A DNA stretch of 48,998 nt. Origin: Globomyces pollinis-pini. Lineage: Eukaryota; Chytridiomycota; Chytridiomycetes; Rhizophydiales; Globomycetaceae. The stretch covers positions 1 to 48,998 of the forward strand of contig MU621220.1 in assembly GCA_025399215.1 (NCBI GenBank), given 5' to 3'. Below, one piece after another: positions 33,457-45,199 of this stretch. A program made the translations under genes and the position numbers. Each line of letters begins with the position of its first letter. The first letter of the stretch is position 1. The notes beneath the pieces were generated by a model. The model saw nothing but the letters and a program-made list of their open reading frames with translations, did no database searches and was not told where the DNA came from.

Positions 33457-34596
33457 ATGCTTTTTAAAGTAGACCCAATCACTCTGGAGTTGTCTTTGTC
33501 GAGTGAATTTAAATTCTCAAGGGATGATGATGGTTGTATGAGTATTGCAGCTCATCCATTGGTTTTTATATCTATTTGTTTAACCTTTTATTAGAAAAGA
33601 GTTTTTGTATGTGGAGTTAATGGGCCTGCAGATGATATTAAAAAAGGTGTCAACCAAAATGCGCGTTCATTTCGAATTCAAAATAACAAGTAACTATTGG
33701 TATCCTTTCTTTTAATATCAGTATTATTTTTACACCGGAATTGACTGTCGGTACTATATTAAGCAAGGATCCTATTGATTATCAACGAGTATGTCGATTC
33801 TCAAAAGATGGTAAAATGTTTATTGCTGGAACTACTGATGGTCACTTGTCCTTTTGGAGTTGGCCTGAAATGGAAGAAGCATTGCCTGCGTACGATTACC
33901 CTAATTCCGAAATTTTAGACATTCACATTGATCACCAAAGTTCTAACGTTGTTGTTGTGACATCGAGTAAACTTCGACTATTAGATCTAGCCAAAGGAAA
34001 AGTTAGATGGGTAAATATGTATCAGATTTTTAATTTGTAGTCTTTGGACGATTTGACAGTTGGTAGTGCAAAGTGTGAATTGAGAAGTGCAAGATTTGGC
34101 AGCAACTCTTCTGAAGGAATTCTTTTTGTAGTGTTCAATTCGAAAGGTAGGCGTGAATCATACATTCGTAAATTTGATATTTTGGACAATTGGAAACTCA
34201 AGAAGAGTAAACAAGTGGCATCGAAACCAATAACGGCTTTTAACATCAGGTACATTTTCATTCATTTCTTATAGTAGTGAAAATGGTCACTTATTGGCAA
34301 TTGGTTCTTCTGATATGAGTGTCAGTGTCTTGGATTCCAACAATTTGTCTGTACTTTTGCGAATACCAGATGCCCATTCATTCCCTGTCACTACAATAGA
34401 TTTCAACACAAATGCTGCTTATGTTATAAGTGGTTCGGCTGACGGAACTGTCGCTATATCTCCTGTTCCAGATGTGAATTCATCTAGCTTTGCAGTAAAA
34501 TGTAACATGCTTATGGTTTTCTTGTTTGTCATTTTTGTATTGACAATTATCTTTATTATTGTTCCGATTGATGAGCTGGATGAATATGAATTATAG
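33457..34596 (+). CDS. Sec12/PREB-like guanine-nucleotide exchange factor for Sar1
   Basis: ER membrane protein that loads Sar1 with GTP to begin COPII coat assembly. It has WD-like blades (FSKDGKMFIAGTTDGHLSFW, SENGHLLAIGSSDMSVSVLD, TTIDFNTNAAYVISGSADGT) and a C-terminal membrane segment (MLMVFLFVIFVLTIIFIIV) followed by an acidic tail. This order, beta-propeller then C-terminal anchor, is that of Sec12/PREB. Introns near 33,560, 33,690, 34,012-34,040 and 34,250-34,274 are 25-45 nt. The ATG at 33457 starts MLFKVDPITLELSL. It lies head to head with the creC/WDR20 gene. Confidence 0.75.
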
Positions 34597-34705
34597 GATA
34601 TATAAAAGTCTTTGATATCTCACGAGTGATTGTTAAAATTTGTTATAAGTACTCATGGATTGTTCCAAACAAAATAAAGCAGGTTTACAAAACTAACTAA
34701 AAATA

Positions 34706-35080
34706 ATGAATCTAAAGTATCTGATATTCCTTCTATCTGCTAGTGTAGCAATTCCTCAACAATCGGACTATGCAACAAATATGTTACAAACCACAGATGC
34801 GTATACAAAACTGGCATTGGCATACAAAGTGTTAGATCAAGCAACTGAAAACTTTAAAAAGATCAATGAAGCAATTTTGAAAGGAAAAGCTAATTTAGAT
34901 GAAGATTTTGAAGAGTTTAAAATATTACAACTAGCTACCAAAGATTTCCAACGATCTTATTTTAATTTTATGGAAGCAGGAGCACGATCAGTGGAAGCAG
35001 GAGAATTGGAAGGGATTGAAGCGGACGTTACAGAAACCAAACTAAACCAAATGATAGCATCAGTAGCCAAGAAACTTTGA
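34706..35080 (+). CDS. Small secreted helical protein, 124 aa
   Basis: Intronless. MNLKYLIFLLSASVAIPQQ is a clear signal peptide, with cleavage likely around residues 15-18. The mature part is predicted to be mostly helical and acidic, with no cysteine and no membrane segment. I do not recognise a family. Short secreted proteins like this can be effectors, but there is no direct sign of that. Confidence 0.7.
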   Translation: MNLKYLIFLLSASVAIPQQSDYATNMLQTTDAYTKLALAYKVLDQATENFKKINEAILKGKANLDEDFEEFKILQLATKDFQRSYFNFMEAGARSVEAGELEGIEADVTETKLNQMIASVAKKL

Positions 35081-35189
35081 CTCAATAAACCCAACTGTCC
35101 AAATGAAATTCCCCTCTCGTTTTTCCTTTTGAGTTGAAAACTCTTCTCCTTTTCCTTTTCCTTTCTTTCTTTCTTTGGTAAACTTTTCC

Positions 35190-37350
35190 ATGTCGCATTT
35201 GAGTAAATTATTGGCTTTACTCAAATATTTAAGTCAAATATTAAACCCAACAATCTTTAAAAGAGTCTTACAACCAATCTACAAATCTTGGAAAACTACC
35301 CTGAAAGTATTAGAGGAAAATTTAGATGATAATGGTGCATTGAAACCTATCATCGAATTAATGTCAAGTAATCAACTGCAAGCAATGTTATTGGCTTGGA
35401 TTCCGGTCAGATACGGCTCAAAGATAAATACTGGTGTATTCGCTGTCGATATGTTTGTAACTACTGCTATTGCTACTTGTTTGGTATCTGGTGGGACTTT
35501 TGTAGGGAAATTAGTTAAAACATTGTTACTTCAAAATGATTTATCTTCAGATGATGAATTGACTATTAGAGTGGATCACCATCGAATTACAACTTGGGGA
35601 GATAAAACTATCAATCCACATTATAATTGTAATGATATTATTCTCATATTGTATAGCATTACTGTGGTTAATATCACGTCTCTCATCATCTCAAGCTAAA
35701 GGGCATTATAGTATAATTATTTCGAATTAATGGATTTTAGGAATGTAAACGTTACAATAATTCAATATCATAGGATTGTGTCAAATGATGCTATAAGCAA
35801 AGAATACATGAAGGAATTAATAGAAAAGGCACCCATCAGGGAAAACGATTCATTATTGACTTCAATTTGTGCAAAATTGTAAGTTGTGAACATTTTAATT
35901 GGTTAGCAATCCATTAGAAAACTTGGATGATGTCAGTCATCTTGATTTTAATCTTATACCAAGAGATGATGCAAAACTTACCATTGATCATGAAGGGGAA
36001 CAATATTTGGTTTGGTTTGATCGAGAAACAGAAGAAACTGAAAAGAAAACTGATGGACAAACGTTACATTCTGAACCATCACTAGTGATACAAAAGGCAG
36101 AAGGTTCTCAAAAAAGTAGTTTGTTACAAATATCATTTATTTTTTATAGAAACAACAATCAAAGATATGTATGAATGGGTAGTGAGGATATCAAGATTGT
36201 ATGATAGATACATGGACAATTTCGATGAAAGGTTTCGATATGAGTATGATTCCGAAAATGGGTGGGACGTTTCAAACACTTTACACGTTTCCAGAGGATT
36301 GTCTGCAGTATCACTTGATAAACCACAAGAAAAAATTCTAAAGAAAGATTTGGAAACGTTTATGAAAGATCGGGAATTTTATGTCCGCATGGGAATGCCA
36401 TACAGACGAGGATATTTATTCTCAGGAAAACCTGGAACAGGAAAGACGTCGCTTATACATGTAAAGTTTTATTTTATCTAAAAAAAATAGGCCATATCTG
36501 CTGCTTACAAACGAAATTTGTACTATATCAATCTCAAGGAAATCAAAAATGATGCCAACTTACAATCAGCATTCTCAAACATTGCTAAAAATTCGATAGC
36601 TGTTCTAGAAGATGTAGACGCACAATCATCAGTGGTACATAATCGAAAAGATACACTTATTGATGGGAAATTGATTCGAAAAGTACTTCAAGCATCCACC
36701 GAAAATTTGGAAGAAAACCCATCAACCGATACTAAAGATGAACAACAATCAGAAGTTGATGAATCGGAAATAGGTCCAGTACGTTTAAATGGATTTAAAT
36801 TCGGTGGCCCCTCACTATCGACCTTATTGAATTGTTTGGATGGTTATACGTTAAACGATGGGTTAGTTCTTTTCACTAACTATATAGAATAATTATCATA
36901 ATGACTTCTAATCATCCCGAACTACTTGATCCGGCACTGATTAGACCAGGTAGAATTGATCTACATCTTGAATTGGGTTATTGTACTCATTATCAGATAC
37001 AACATATGTTTGACAACGTCATGAATATGAAGTCCGATCCAGATCAGAAACTCAAACCAACAGATGAAATTGAAGTAAAAAAAGGGATGATGAATACAAA
37101 AGTAGTTGATAATCCTGGCATACAAGTCCAAAAATCCGAGATCTCTTTAGATTTATCTGGTATACCCGAGGGCGTCATTCCACCGGTATAAATAACAGTT
37201 GATTAATTGTAGTGTGATGCAATGAGAATATTACTTTTATATAGAACAGACTCTCCCGAAATAATAACTCAAAAATTAAAAGAAAGAGCTGAAGAACTTT
37301 TATCTGGAAAAGCTGTGGGAGAACCTATGAATTTGGATAATGAACAATAA
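35190..37350 (+). CDS. BCS1-like AAA+ ATPase
   Basis: AAA+ protein of the BCS1 group; yeast Bcs1 inserts the Rieske protein into complex III. The N-terminal 170 residues contain a hydrophobic stretch ([17 protein letters not shown]) and a BCS1-N-like region ([20 protein letters not shown]). The AAA domain has Walker [11 protein letters not shown], Walker [10 protein letters not shown], sensor-like [21 protein letters not shown], and [16 protein letters not shown]. The C-terminus is divergent, with an insert around [19 protein letters not shown]. Introns are 26-37 nt. Splicing between 35,700 and 35,800 is uncertain: two introns could flank a very short exon. The start at 35190 (MSHLSK) is the first ATG. 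Many fungi have BCS1 paralogues of unknown job, so a role in complex III is not assured. Confidence 0.8.
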
Positions 37351-37401
37351 ACTACAACTAAAAAAAAATCATTTATAGTTAATTTCATTTGAAATTTTTT
37401 A

Positions 37402-39580
37402 TTACAATAATATCATATCATCTGAAACCAAAAGATAACTCTGCTCCAAGCATTTACCAATTCTATAGCCATCCTTTACCAAAGACTCCAATTGCTCTAG
37501 TTGTTCCAATGTCAGTCCATCAGTAAAATCAACATTAAATAATGCAGTTGTTGAATTTGGAGATGATACATATTTGTCCAAATTTGATATTGTTAACCCA
37601 ATTGTTGAATGATCTCGTTTGATGATCAATGAAATTAAATTTGAAAACTTTTCTATTGTATAATGAATTCCAAACTTTGTTGATAATTCCTTCATTTCAT
37701 CTTCCAAAGAAAATTCATAATTACGTTTTAATGGTTTAATCCCTTTACTATCTAACCATCGTGATCGAAACGTTGGGATATCTATTTTTGATTTATCTAC
37801 CTTCGAACCGTTCAAATCTAAACTGTTTACTAATATACAATCTCCAAAAAGAAATTGCGCATCTTCATCTAAACATAATTAAATATTTTAAAAAATCATT
37901 TTACATTCACTTGTAAATTCAAAGTTTCGTCTCATATTCTTTGTAAATGTTGTGATTTGACTATCATTGAAAGGATATCTAAACATGGTTGAGCTCATCA
38001 AACTTGACACGGTAATTTCATTTTGTATTTCTCCAAAATCTCTTTCAAGAACTTTTACCAACTCTTTCTCAGCTTCCTGTTTTATTTTCTGATAGTCCAC
38101 TTCCCGTTTGGCTATGGTTGCTGTTGTCTGGTTTTCTACTGGTGTAGAAATCGGTACGACAGGTTTATTATTTGCTTTATATTGTTCAATAAACTGTGTA
38201 GAGTCCAAATATTCTTTCACCAATGCATGACATTGAATCAATTTCATACAAAATTTACTGTTCTTTAGCATTTCAAATTGTTGTTTTAAAATAAATTTCT
38301 AATAGGTTTAGGGACAACATATTATACCATTGAGACTAACTTTGCAACTCGTTGAGGTTCTGTATTTCCTACAGCTACATACATATCATAAATTAATTGA
38401 TCAAATTTTGGAAATGCTGCTTGTAAATTGGTCAACTAAATATTTATCAAATAATTTTGTTACTGTTTGCACCAAAGCAGCTTTTTCAGATTCCATCAAT
38501 CCATCTACCGCTGTCACTTGTTTGGTACCTACGATTAGATTACCTTGGTTTACTAGCTTGTTTCTCAATTTCAGCAATTCGCTGTTCTATTGCACGGTCT
38601 TTAGGTTGAGTGATTGAATTCATCGGAATTATCGGTGTGGTTGATGCAATACTTCGGGTATTGTTAGTGGATTTATTTTCATTTTTAACAGAAACATCTT
38701 TGGTGGATGAATTTCCTTGATCTGTTAAATGACTTTGATTAACACCAGCTGTCATATTGGTATGTGTGTTATTTGTATTTATTGCAGTTGTGGTATTATT
38801 AGGAATTGTGGGAGTATTGTTATTACTATTGATCGAAGGGGTACTATTGACAACACTAGGAGAATTATTATTAGCATTGTTGAACACAACTTGATTTAGC
38901 ATTGCATTGTTAGCGTTGCTCAGTTGATTCAAATACTGAAAGGCAGGATTTGATAAATCAATTTGATTGGTATTTGAATTAAGAGCAGCATTTCTCAATC
39001 TCTGAAATTGTTGTGGTGTTAAACTTGCTGTAGGTTGTTGATTTAATTGTGGTCGCATAGGATTCATTGCATTTTGCATTTGTGATTGAAGGTATGCTTG
39101 CATTTGAGGGTTAATAGCCATCATATTTGCTTGATTCATTGCCTGTGGATTTGTAGCTTTTCCTCTTGATGTTATTAATGCTACTCTTTGATTAATTTCA
39201 TTTCGATATGCTTCCAAAGAAGTTGATTTTTCAAATGTTTGCATTTCAAAATTCATTGCTAATTGCTAATAGAAAACATATCAGATAACATATTGAATAC
39301 TTTAATTTCTTCATCTGAAGATGGTGCACCTTTTGTCCTTGATGTTTGAGCAGCAGCTTGAAATCTATAAAAAAAATCATAAATACTACCATCTTGAATA
39401 AAATTACAGATTATTGACCATAGTAGCTCTTAGGTTATTTGGTATTGAAGATTTCCAATTCAGATTAAGAGCATGTTGATTCATTAATCCTTCTTGTTGT
39501 TGTTGTTGTTGTTGCTGTTGTTGTTGTTGCTGTTGAAGTATAGCAAACATTTGTTGATTAAGTCGATAATTGTTATTCAT
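37402..39580 (-). CDS. Mediator tail subunit MED15/Gal11-like protein
   Basis: Probable transcription co-activator. Starting MNNNYRLNQQMF, it has a run of 14 glutamines (39494-39535). A KIX-like segment follows (WKSSIPNNLRATMVNNLRFQ, then FEKSTSLEAYRNEINQRV). A long Asn/Gln/Thr-rich low-complexity region (38540-39150) comes next, then a helical C-terminal part (EVDYQKIKQEAEKEL) and a folded last segment (TLEQLEQLESLVKDGY). KIX near the N-terminus plus Q/N-rich middle is the MED15 layout; the match is by pattern and not by strong identity. The ATG at 39580 was chosen because the longer frame has no upstream ATG. Short introns lie near 37,872-37,905, 38,280, 38,440, 38,535, 39,262 and 39,366-39,400. 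Confidence 0.5.
39494..39535 (-). repeat. CAA/CAG repeat, 14 glutamine codons
   Basis: Fourteen consecutive Gln codons, 12 CAA and 2 CAG, in the MED15-like gene. Confidence 0.95.
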
Positions 39581-39884
39581 CTTTCTTATAAAATGTTGCT
39601 CAACTGGTATCTGATTAAACTTGGGAAGGAGAAAATGAAAGAAATTCAAAACTTCGAGATTTTTTCAAAGAAACCGACGAACGATTGGGAAGACGTTCAT
39701 AGAAGGATTATCGTGGAGTGACGTGAAAGGTTATAGCATTCAATATTATTAAAAGAGTAGATGATGATAATTAATTGTGTCATGTAGTTGTCATTCAAAC
39801 TGTAACGAACTGTAAGGGAGATCAATTGATATAAAGTAAAATTCAATCAAATGATTCAAGCAATTGCCAATGTAGAATTTTATT

Positions 39885-42544
39885 TTAAAATTTCCAAACT
39901 TCAATACTATATTCTCCTACACCAGCTTCCATTTGATCAACCAATATATCCCATTGTTTGCCGTATCCTTTCGAAGCGTCTCGGGCAGCTTCCTCTCTTT
40001 TCTGCTGTCGAGATTTCTCTTCTGGATCGTACTTTCTGTATACAGACAATAATGGTCCAGATAATTTACTTTGATACAATTGAAGCAATCTAGTATCTCT
40101 TTTCACCGCCACCGAAAGCTCCTCGATTATCCCATGCAATTCTGGGGTTAGATTTAAAGTTGGAATATAAGTATCAATGATTAACGAGAATGCATCGATT
40201 GCCTACAAGATGAATTATTTCAAAAACAATTGATTACCGTTAGCCATTTTCTATATTCAATATGTAAAGCATTCGTACGATGTTCAAACTGGGGATTCAT
40301 GTGTACCCACAACCACCATAATGGATGTCGATCAGATACCCTTGTTTCATAATTGATATTCTCGTTAAAAGTATGAATCAGAGTTTGTCTCAACCATTGC
40401 AATATGACATGAATATTTGAAAGTGGCAATTTAGCCATATGATGAGAAAACACTGATTCCATCTTTGGCAAAGAGAATATCGCATGCAAAAATTCTATTT
40501 GACCACCACTTACTGTTGCACCTACGATTGAACGAGGAGGTTTTTCAACTTTTTCGGTAACTTCATAGGTATGTTCATGTGCAAAATGAACTTTTTTGTT
40601 TATCAGTATCTGTTCTGCATATCGATCTTCTAACCATACTTTGAAACATCCTCTCATATCAGGCTTTTTTCCAGTAGTGAAGTTTAGAATGGACACCAAA
40701 TCTTTTTCGGTCAAATCAGGAACTTTGGTGAAACATAAATAAATCAGTTTGAGTTCCCGCTTTTCGATTAACACGTCCATTAAACCCTTTGGGACCATTT
40801 CCGAACTTACACTTCCAATATCTATTAATAATTCAATAATGGCCCTTGGCCAAAACGTTTTCGGTGATCCAAAACATCTGGTAATTAATCTTTCTGTAAC
40901 TTTTTGAGAAAAATGTGGTCTTAATGATAAAGGCAGTAATGTCGGGGAGTCTTCATCTAATAAAACATATTTGTCTAGTGCTGTACGACCTTCGGGTAAA
41001 AATTTGGGATAAATTTTTTTTGTAAATGACCAGCTACGAATCACATCATTTCTTGCAGACAGCCATTCCAAAAAGATGGCCTGAAATTGCTTGACTGTTG
41101 TAGTTTTCGTACTATCAATCAGTTTTTCCAAATATTCCTCGTCTACATCATTGCAATCAACGACTCTCCTTCTCCAAATTTTTACGCTATTCCCTTGTCC
41201 TTTTACAGGATGAGGTGCGATTGGAACAATCATCGAAAGTTGTCCTTCATAAGTAGCTTTGTTCAATGACTTGTCTGATACAGTTTGTTTTCCAATAGCT
41301 GCTAACAGTGAAGTTGGTTGGGAGAAATATGGTACAACAAAGAATTTTGTAGCAAAAGGTAAATTAAGTTCTTCTTGTCCAGTGACTGCAATTGATATTA
41401 TGTCTCCATAAGTTTCAGAGTTGGTACTGTTAATGCAAAACGATCTAATTGGTTGGTAAGCACCAATATCCATGTTCGATCCATCAACGACAACCTTTTG
41501 AGATTGCATTGTTCCATACTTTAAATCCCAGACGGTGAGAATGTCTTGCATCTTTCGCTGAGAGAGTACAGCAAGACAACCTGATGATAGAGTGCAAAAC
41601 GAAAATCCTGGATTGCCCTAAATGTTAATTAAATACAGTCTTACCTTTGAAGCTGCTACATCCATAAAAAGGTCGAAAGATATTTCAAGTTTTTGTTTGA
41701 ATCTTTTTTTGGAGTCAAACTCATAAACTACGATTTTACGTGATTTATCTACAACATAATTAAAACAAAGCATTGAAGTGAATAAGATGATGAAAAAAAG
41801 AAATGTAAAGAGTATGTTACTTACATGCCAAACATAATTTGTTTTCAACTGTTAAGGTAATCTGGAAAGGAACTTCGAAAGTAGATAACTGATTTTCAGA
41901 AGATAGTTCTATGCTGGATTTTGATAAAGCGAATGAGTGACATTCAATAGATTCGTCTGGCAAAGACACAACCAACACTAATTTCGAATGGCCATCCTCC
42001 TCTACAGAGTTCAAAAGAGTTGAATACAAAACAGTCAACTTTTTTTCTGTTGAATAAGAGCATATTGGATTTAAATCAAAATCCACAATATCAATGTTTC
42101 CTAATTGATGTACTAGACATAATCCCAAATTCTCAAGGACTAAAATTTGTTGTAGGCTAGATGTAACCTAAAATCAACCCAACAATAGATTTACCTTTCT
42201 TGAAACAGGATGATTTTCAGGATTATTAGAGATTTCCCAATAATGAATATTTTTATCATAACTTGCAAATAAACGATTTTCAGCCAGAACAGCAGGACAA
42301 GTAAATGGAGCAGAATTTGGGGGAATGGAATAAGAATAAACGCATTGGAGAGTCTCAATCTAGTTTTTTAGTAAGATTGATGAATTACCGAATAGACACT
42401 TATAGAAGAACCTTGAATAGTAGTAGCCAGATAATCGATATTCGTAATTGAAGGGTTTATGTAAGCTTTAAAATCAGATTTCTTTGCATCTTTAGCTAAT
42501 AAATTAACTGAATTTAACGGTATTAATTCTTGAAAGAGGGTCAT
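39885..42544 (-). CDS. NOL11/Utp8-like U3 snoRNP (t-UTP) protein
   Basis: Nucleolar protein needed for 18S rRNA processing and rDNA transcription in animals (NOL11), with Utp8 as the yeast counterpart. The N-terminus MTLFQELIPLNSVN starts a beta-propeller-like part (SVYSIETLQCVYSY, FTCPAVLAENRLF, DKNIHYWEI; later DILTVWDLKYGTMQS). The C-terminal half is helical. Matching points with NOL11 are the CPAV motif, TVWDLKYGTMQ, the KIWRRRVV segment, LIYLCFTKVPDL and the closing GEYSIEVWKF. Five short introns were seen: near 40,204-40,236, 41,630, 41,735-41,825, 42,170 and 42,360-42,388. The ATG at 42544 lies just after an A-rich stretch in the leader. Confidence 0.75.
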
Positions 42545-42703
42545 CTTTGAATGTTTAAAAAAAAATTAAAAAAAAAAAAAAAATTATCTCACAGTAGCAA
42601 TCAAATACAAGTTCATTCAAATTTAATTACAATTAGAACCAAGAAGGTAACAGAAAGTGAAAACTAGGAAAATCAAAAGAAGTAGAGTTTGATTTATTAT
42701 CAT

Positions 42704-43486
42704 TCAAGCATTAAATGGTTTAGCATCAGCTGGAAACTTTTGTTCATCTCGGAATTGTTTAATATCTGAGGAAAGTTCACTATTGCCTCCTTCGGGACAA
42801 AATGTAACTACAAATCCATTCTTTTCAGGGGTTCGATAGATACCAATATCCTGTCGAACAAAAACATCTTTACAATCTTTGTTGACACATCGGGATGTAT
42901 GACCAACTCCCGATGATGATTTAACTTCTACTCCAACATCTACAAACTTGTCTATCGTATAAAATACATTCTTTTGTGGGGAAGGCTTGAAGTTCAATCC
43001 TACACTGGATTGCTTGCCTTTCAAAGTTGCAGATGATTGCTGACCCGCAAAGTTGGAACAAAACTTTCCATTTAAACAGTTTTCGGGAACAGTTTTTCCA
43101 TTAAACAGCACTTCACCTGGTCCAGCACATTTATTGAAGAATGTCACTTGTCCAGGTCCAGTTGGCGCGGTGGTAGCTGGAGCGTTTCCATTTGCGACTG
43201 GTGGATTAGCAGTAGCATTAGTAGCAGGAGGAGAATTGTTTCCAGTATTCGCTGGTTGATTCACAACCGGTTTATTGACAGTGTTTCCATTAGAAGGTTG
43301 ATTCACAATTGGTTTATTAGCATTGGCATTAGTACCACCAATGTCACCAGTGCTTGGAATGCCATTTAAAGCTTGGGCCATTTGGTCAATCAACCCCTTT
43401 AATTGCGCGAGAGTATTGGTGTTAATTGCTTCATTTGCAGGGGCAGCAGTAGCGAGAAGAGAAAGCAGATAAATATGAGTGTACAT
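42704..43486 (-). CDS. Secreted Pro/Asn-rich protein with a Cys-containing C-terminal domain
   Basis: Intronless, 260 residues. MYTHIYLLSLLATAAPANE is a signal peptide. Residues 40-125 are low-complexity Asn/Pro/Ala/Thr, with the imperfect repeat KPVVNQP. The C-terminal 135 residues form a compact domain starting VTFFNKCAGPGEVLFNG, with six cysteines (C in NKC, ENC, KFC, SRC, KDC, TFC) that could pair. The layout, signal peptide then flexible linker then Cys domain, suits a cell-wall or host-facing protein. The VTFFNKC opening faintly recalls thaumatin-like folds, but I would not assign it. A longer frame upstream lacks an ATG. Confidence 0.7.
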   Translation of the reverse strand: MYTHIYLLSLLATAAPANEAINTNTLAQLKGLIDQMAQALNGIPSTGDIGGTNANANKPIVNQPSNGNTVNKPVVNQPANTGNNSPPATNATANPPVANGNAPATTAPTGPGQVTFFNKCAGPGEVLFNGKTVPENCLNGKFCSNFAGQQSSATLKGKQSSVGLNFKPSPQKNVFYTIDKFVDVGVEVKSSSGVGHTSRCVNKDCKDVFVRQDIGIYRTPEKNGFVVTFCPEGGNSELSSDIKQFRDEQKFPADAKPFNA

Positions 43487-44210
43487 TTTAATGATATTTA
43501 TGAACTGAGAACTCGTTGAATTTATACTCTTTGCACATCTTGAATGAAACAGCGACACTAACGAGCCTACAAGGTATTGGTTTTCATCTAATACCCTTCA
43601 ATAGGTAACTTAAGACTACGAAATGAGCTTCATTGGTATTTTCCTAATAGTCGACACATAATCGCGTCAGCATCTGTCTATCTGTTCTAAAAGGTTTGTG
43701 TTCAATTATTTGAAACAGTCGCAACAGTCACCCAACAAAGCCAATGAAGCCTGAGATGACGAAAAACAGAGAATGAGGATCTACTTGATGAATTTGATTT
43801 TTATGCTTCTTAGATTTTACCAAAAGTATCTTACTTGTCATCTCAAGTAAAATCAGAGTAGTACTTAATTTTTACAGAGACGTTCCACTTATTGAAGGAT
43901 CGATCCCCTTCAATCTACACTACTTGTAATAGAATCTGCATATATCAGGGGAAATGCTAATTCTTATGCGCTCTGGTATGGCTAGTACGCTTTGTCAACT
44001 TGCAGCCGACACTTCTTGAGCCAGTGAGTTTCATACTGCACTGAACTAAGCATCAACCAAATCCAACACAATTGTTCTGGAATATTCAAGACACAATCAT
44101 ATCCATCAAACTTTAGCTTAAATCAAAATAATACGTGATTGCATCGGTTTATTAACAAAATCGTAGTATTTTATAATCCTCCAGCCTAGAACAAATGTTA
44201 GAAGTCAAAA
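43487..44210. other. Intergenic region without a gene
   Basis: About 720 bp separating the secreted protein from the lipoyl-Kgd4 gene. No ORF with a start and sensible composition, no tRNA and no repeat was found. Confidence 0.6.
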
Positions 44211-44985
44211 CTAAATTACATTAATTGTTTCCAATTCAGCATCTGTAAACGGAAGTGGTTGAAATCTTTTAGGAAGTTGTAGTATTGATTCATATTCTAT
44301 AACTCGAACTCCTCCTTGAGTGACAGTGACGGTTGGTTGATTAAATGCAATTGGTTGAGGAGGTGTGGATTTGGACAATGATTCCGACACTGGTTTGCTT
44401 CCCCATAGTAGTTTACGCGGTCCTAGGAATTTTATCAATGGTTGGCGATGTTGAGCTGAGGCTTTTGGAGCGGAAACAGACTTGGAGACTGATTCAACGG
44501 GTTTGGATTCTATTGGTGTTGGTTCTGACTTTGGTTTGGTAGATTGTGTAGCTTCACCTTCCCCAACAGCAATAGTGAATAAATTATTACCCACAGCAAT
44601 TGTATCACCTTCATTTGCAAACAATGCAATTACAGTACCATTTTCAGGAGAATTGACTTGAACATCAATCTAAAAAATCTAATTAAAAATCCAGAATACC
44701 TTGTCAGTTTCAACAGTTGCAATTTGCTCATCTCTTTGAACATAATCTCCAACTTTCTTTAACCATTCCGTCAAAGTTCCTTCGGTAATAGATTCTCCCA
44801 TCTAAACTAGTCAATATCAAACAGCAAGTTTACCGAAGGGGTTTTTACAGTTTTCTCTTGAGCTACGATTAAGTAAATGATTATTTACACATGAAGCGTT
44901 TTATCAAGTATGAAGCGTTATTTGAAGGCCATATCCGAGTCTGATTGATATTCAATGAGGCTCTTTTGAGGGTCTGAATCAACAT
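44211..44985 (-). CDS. Mitochondrial lipoyl-domain protein fused to a Kgd4/MRPS36-like segment
   Basis: Four exons with introns 44863-44888, 44802-44833 and 44670-44699 (26, 32 and 30 nt) give 687 nt, 228 residues. Residues 1-33 look like a mitochondrial presequence. Residues 36-112 are a 2-oxoglutarate-dehydrogenase-type lipoyl domain: [16 protein letters not shown], and ETDKIDV with lipoyl Lys76. After a Pro/Ser/Lys linker, residues 151-161 read [11 protein letters not shown]. The last 20 residues carry [18 protein letters not shown]. Both match the start and end of yeast Kgd4/human MRPS36, which links E3 to the E2 core. No E2 catalytic acyltransferase domain or its active-site motif is present, so this is not a whole E2. 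A linker role, bringing a swinging lipoyl arm and E3 docking, is inferred. Confidence 0.8.
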
Positions 44986-45199
44986 CTGAAATAATTGTGA
45001 AAAAAATGAGGGAGTAATTAATTGGCCGTTACTAACCATATACTAACCAATCTTGCAAATACAAAGAAATGTGAACTATGTGAATGTCTTTTACTGTAAA
45101 GTGATGCTTTGGACATGGTATATGAGATGCACAGATAATTTATTATGCTTAATAGTTATTGACTTTTAAATATGTATTTAGATATTCTTAGAAAATGAA

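Noticed and set aside
39494..39535. CAA/CAG run as a CRISPR-like or mobile repeat
   Set aside because: It is a polyglutamine-coding microsatellite without spacers.
44211..44985. Truncated E2 of 2-oxoglutarate dehydrogenase
   Set aside because: The part after the linker is not a cut-off catalytic domain; it has both ends of Kgd4 and a natural stop, so fusion explains it better than truncation.
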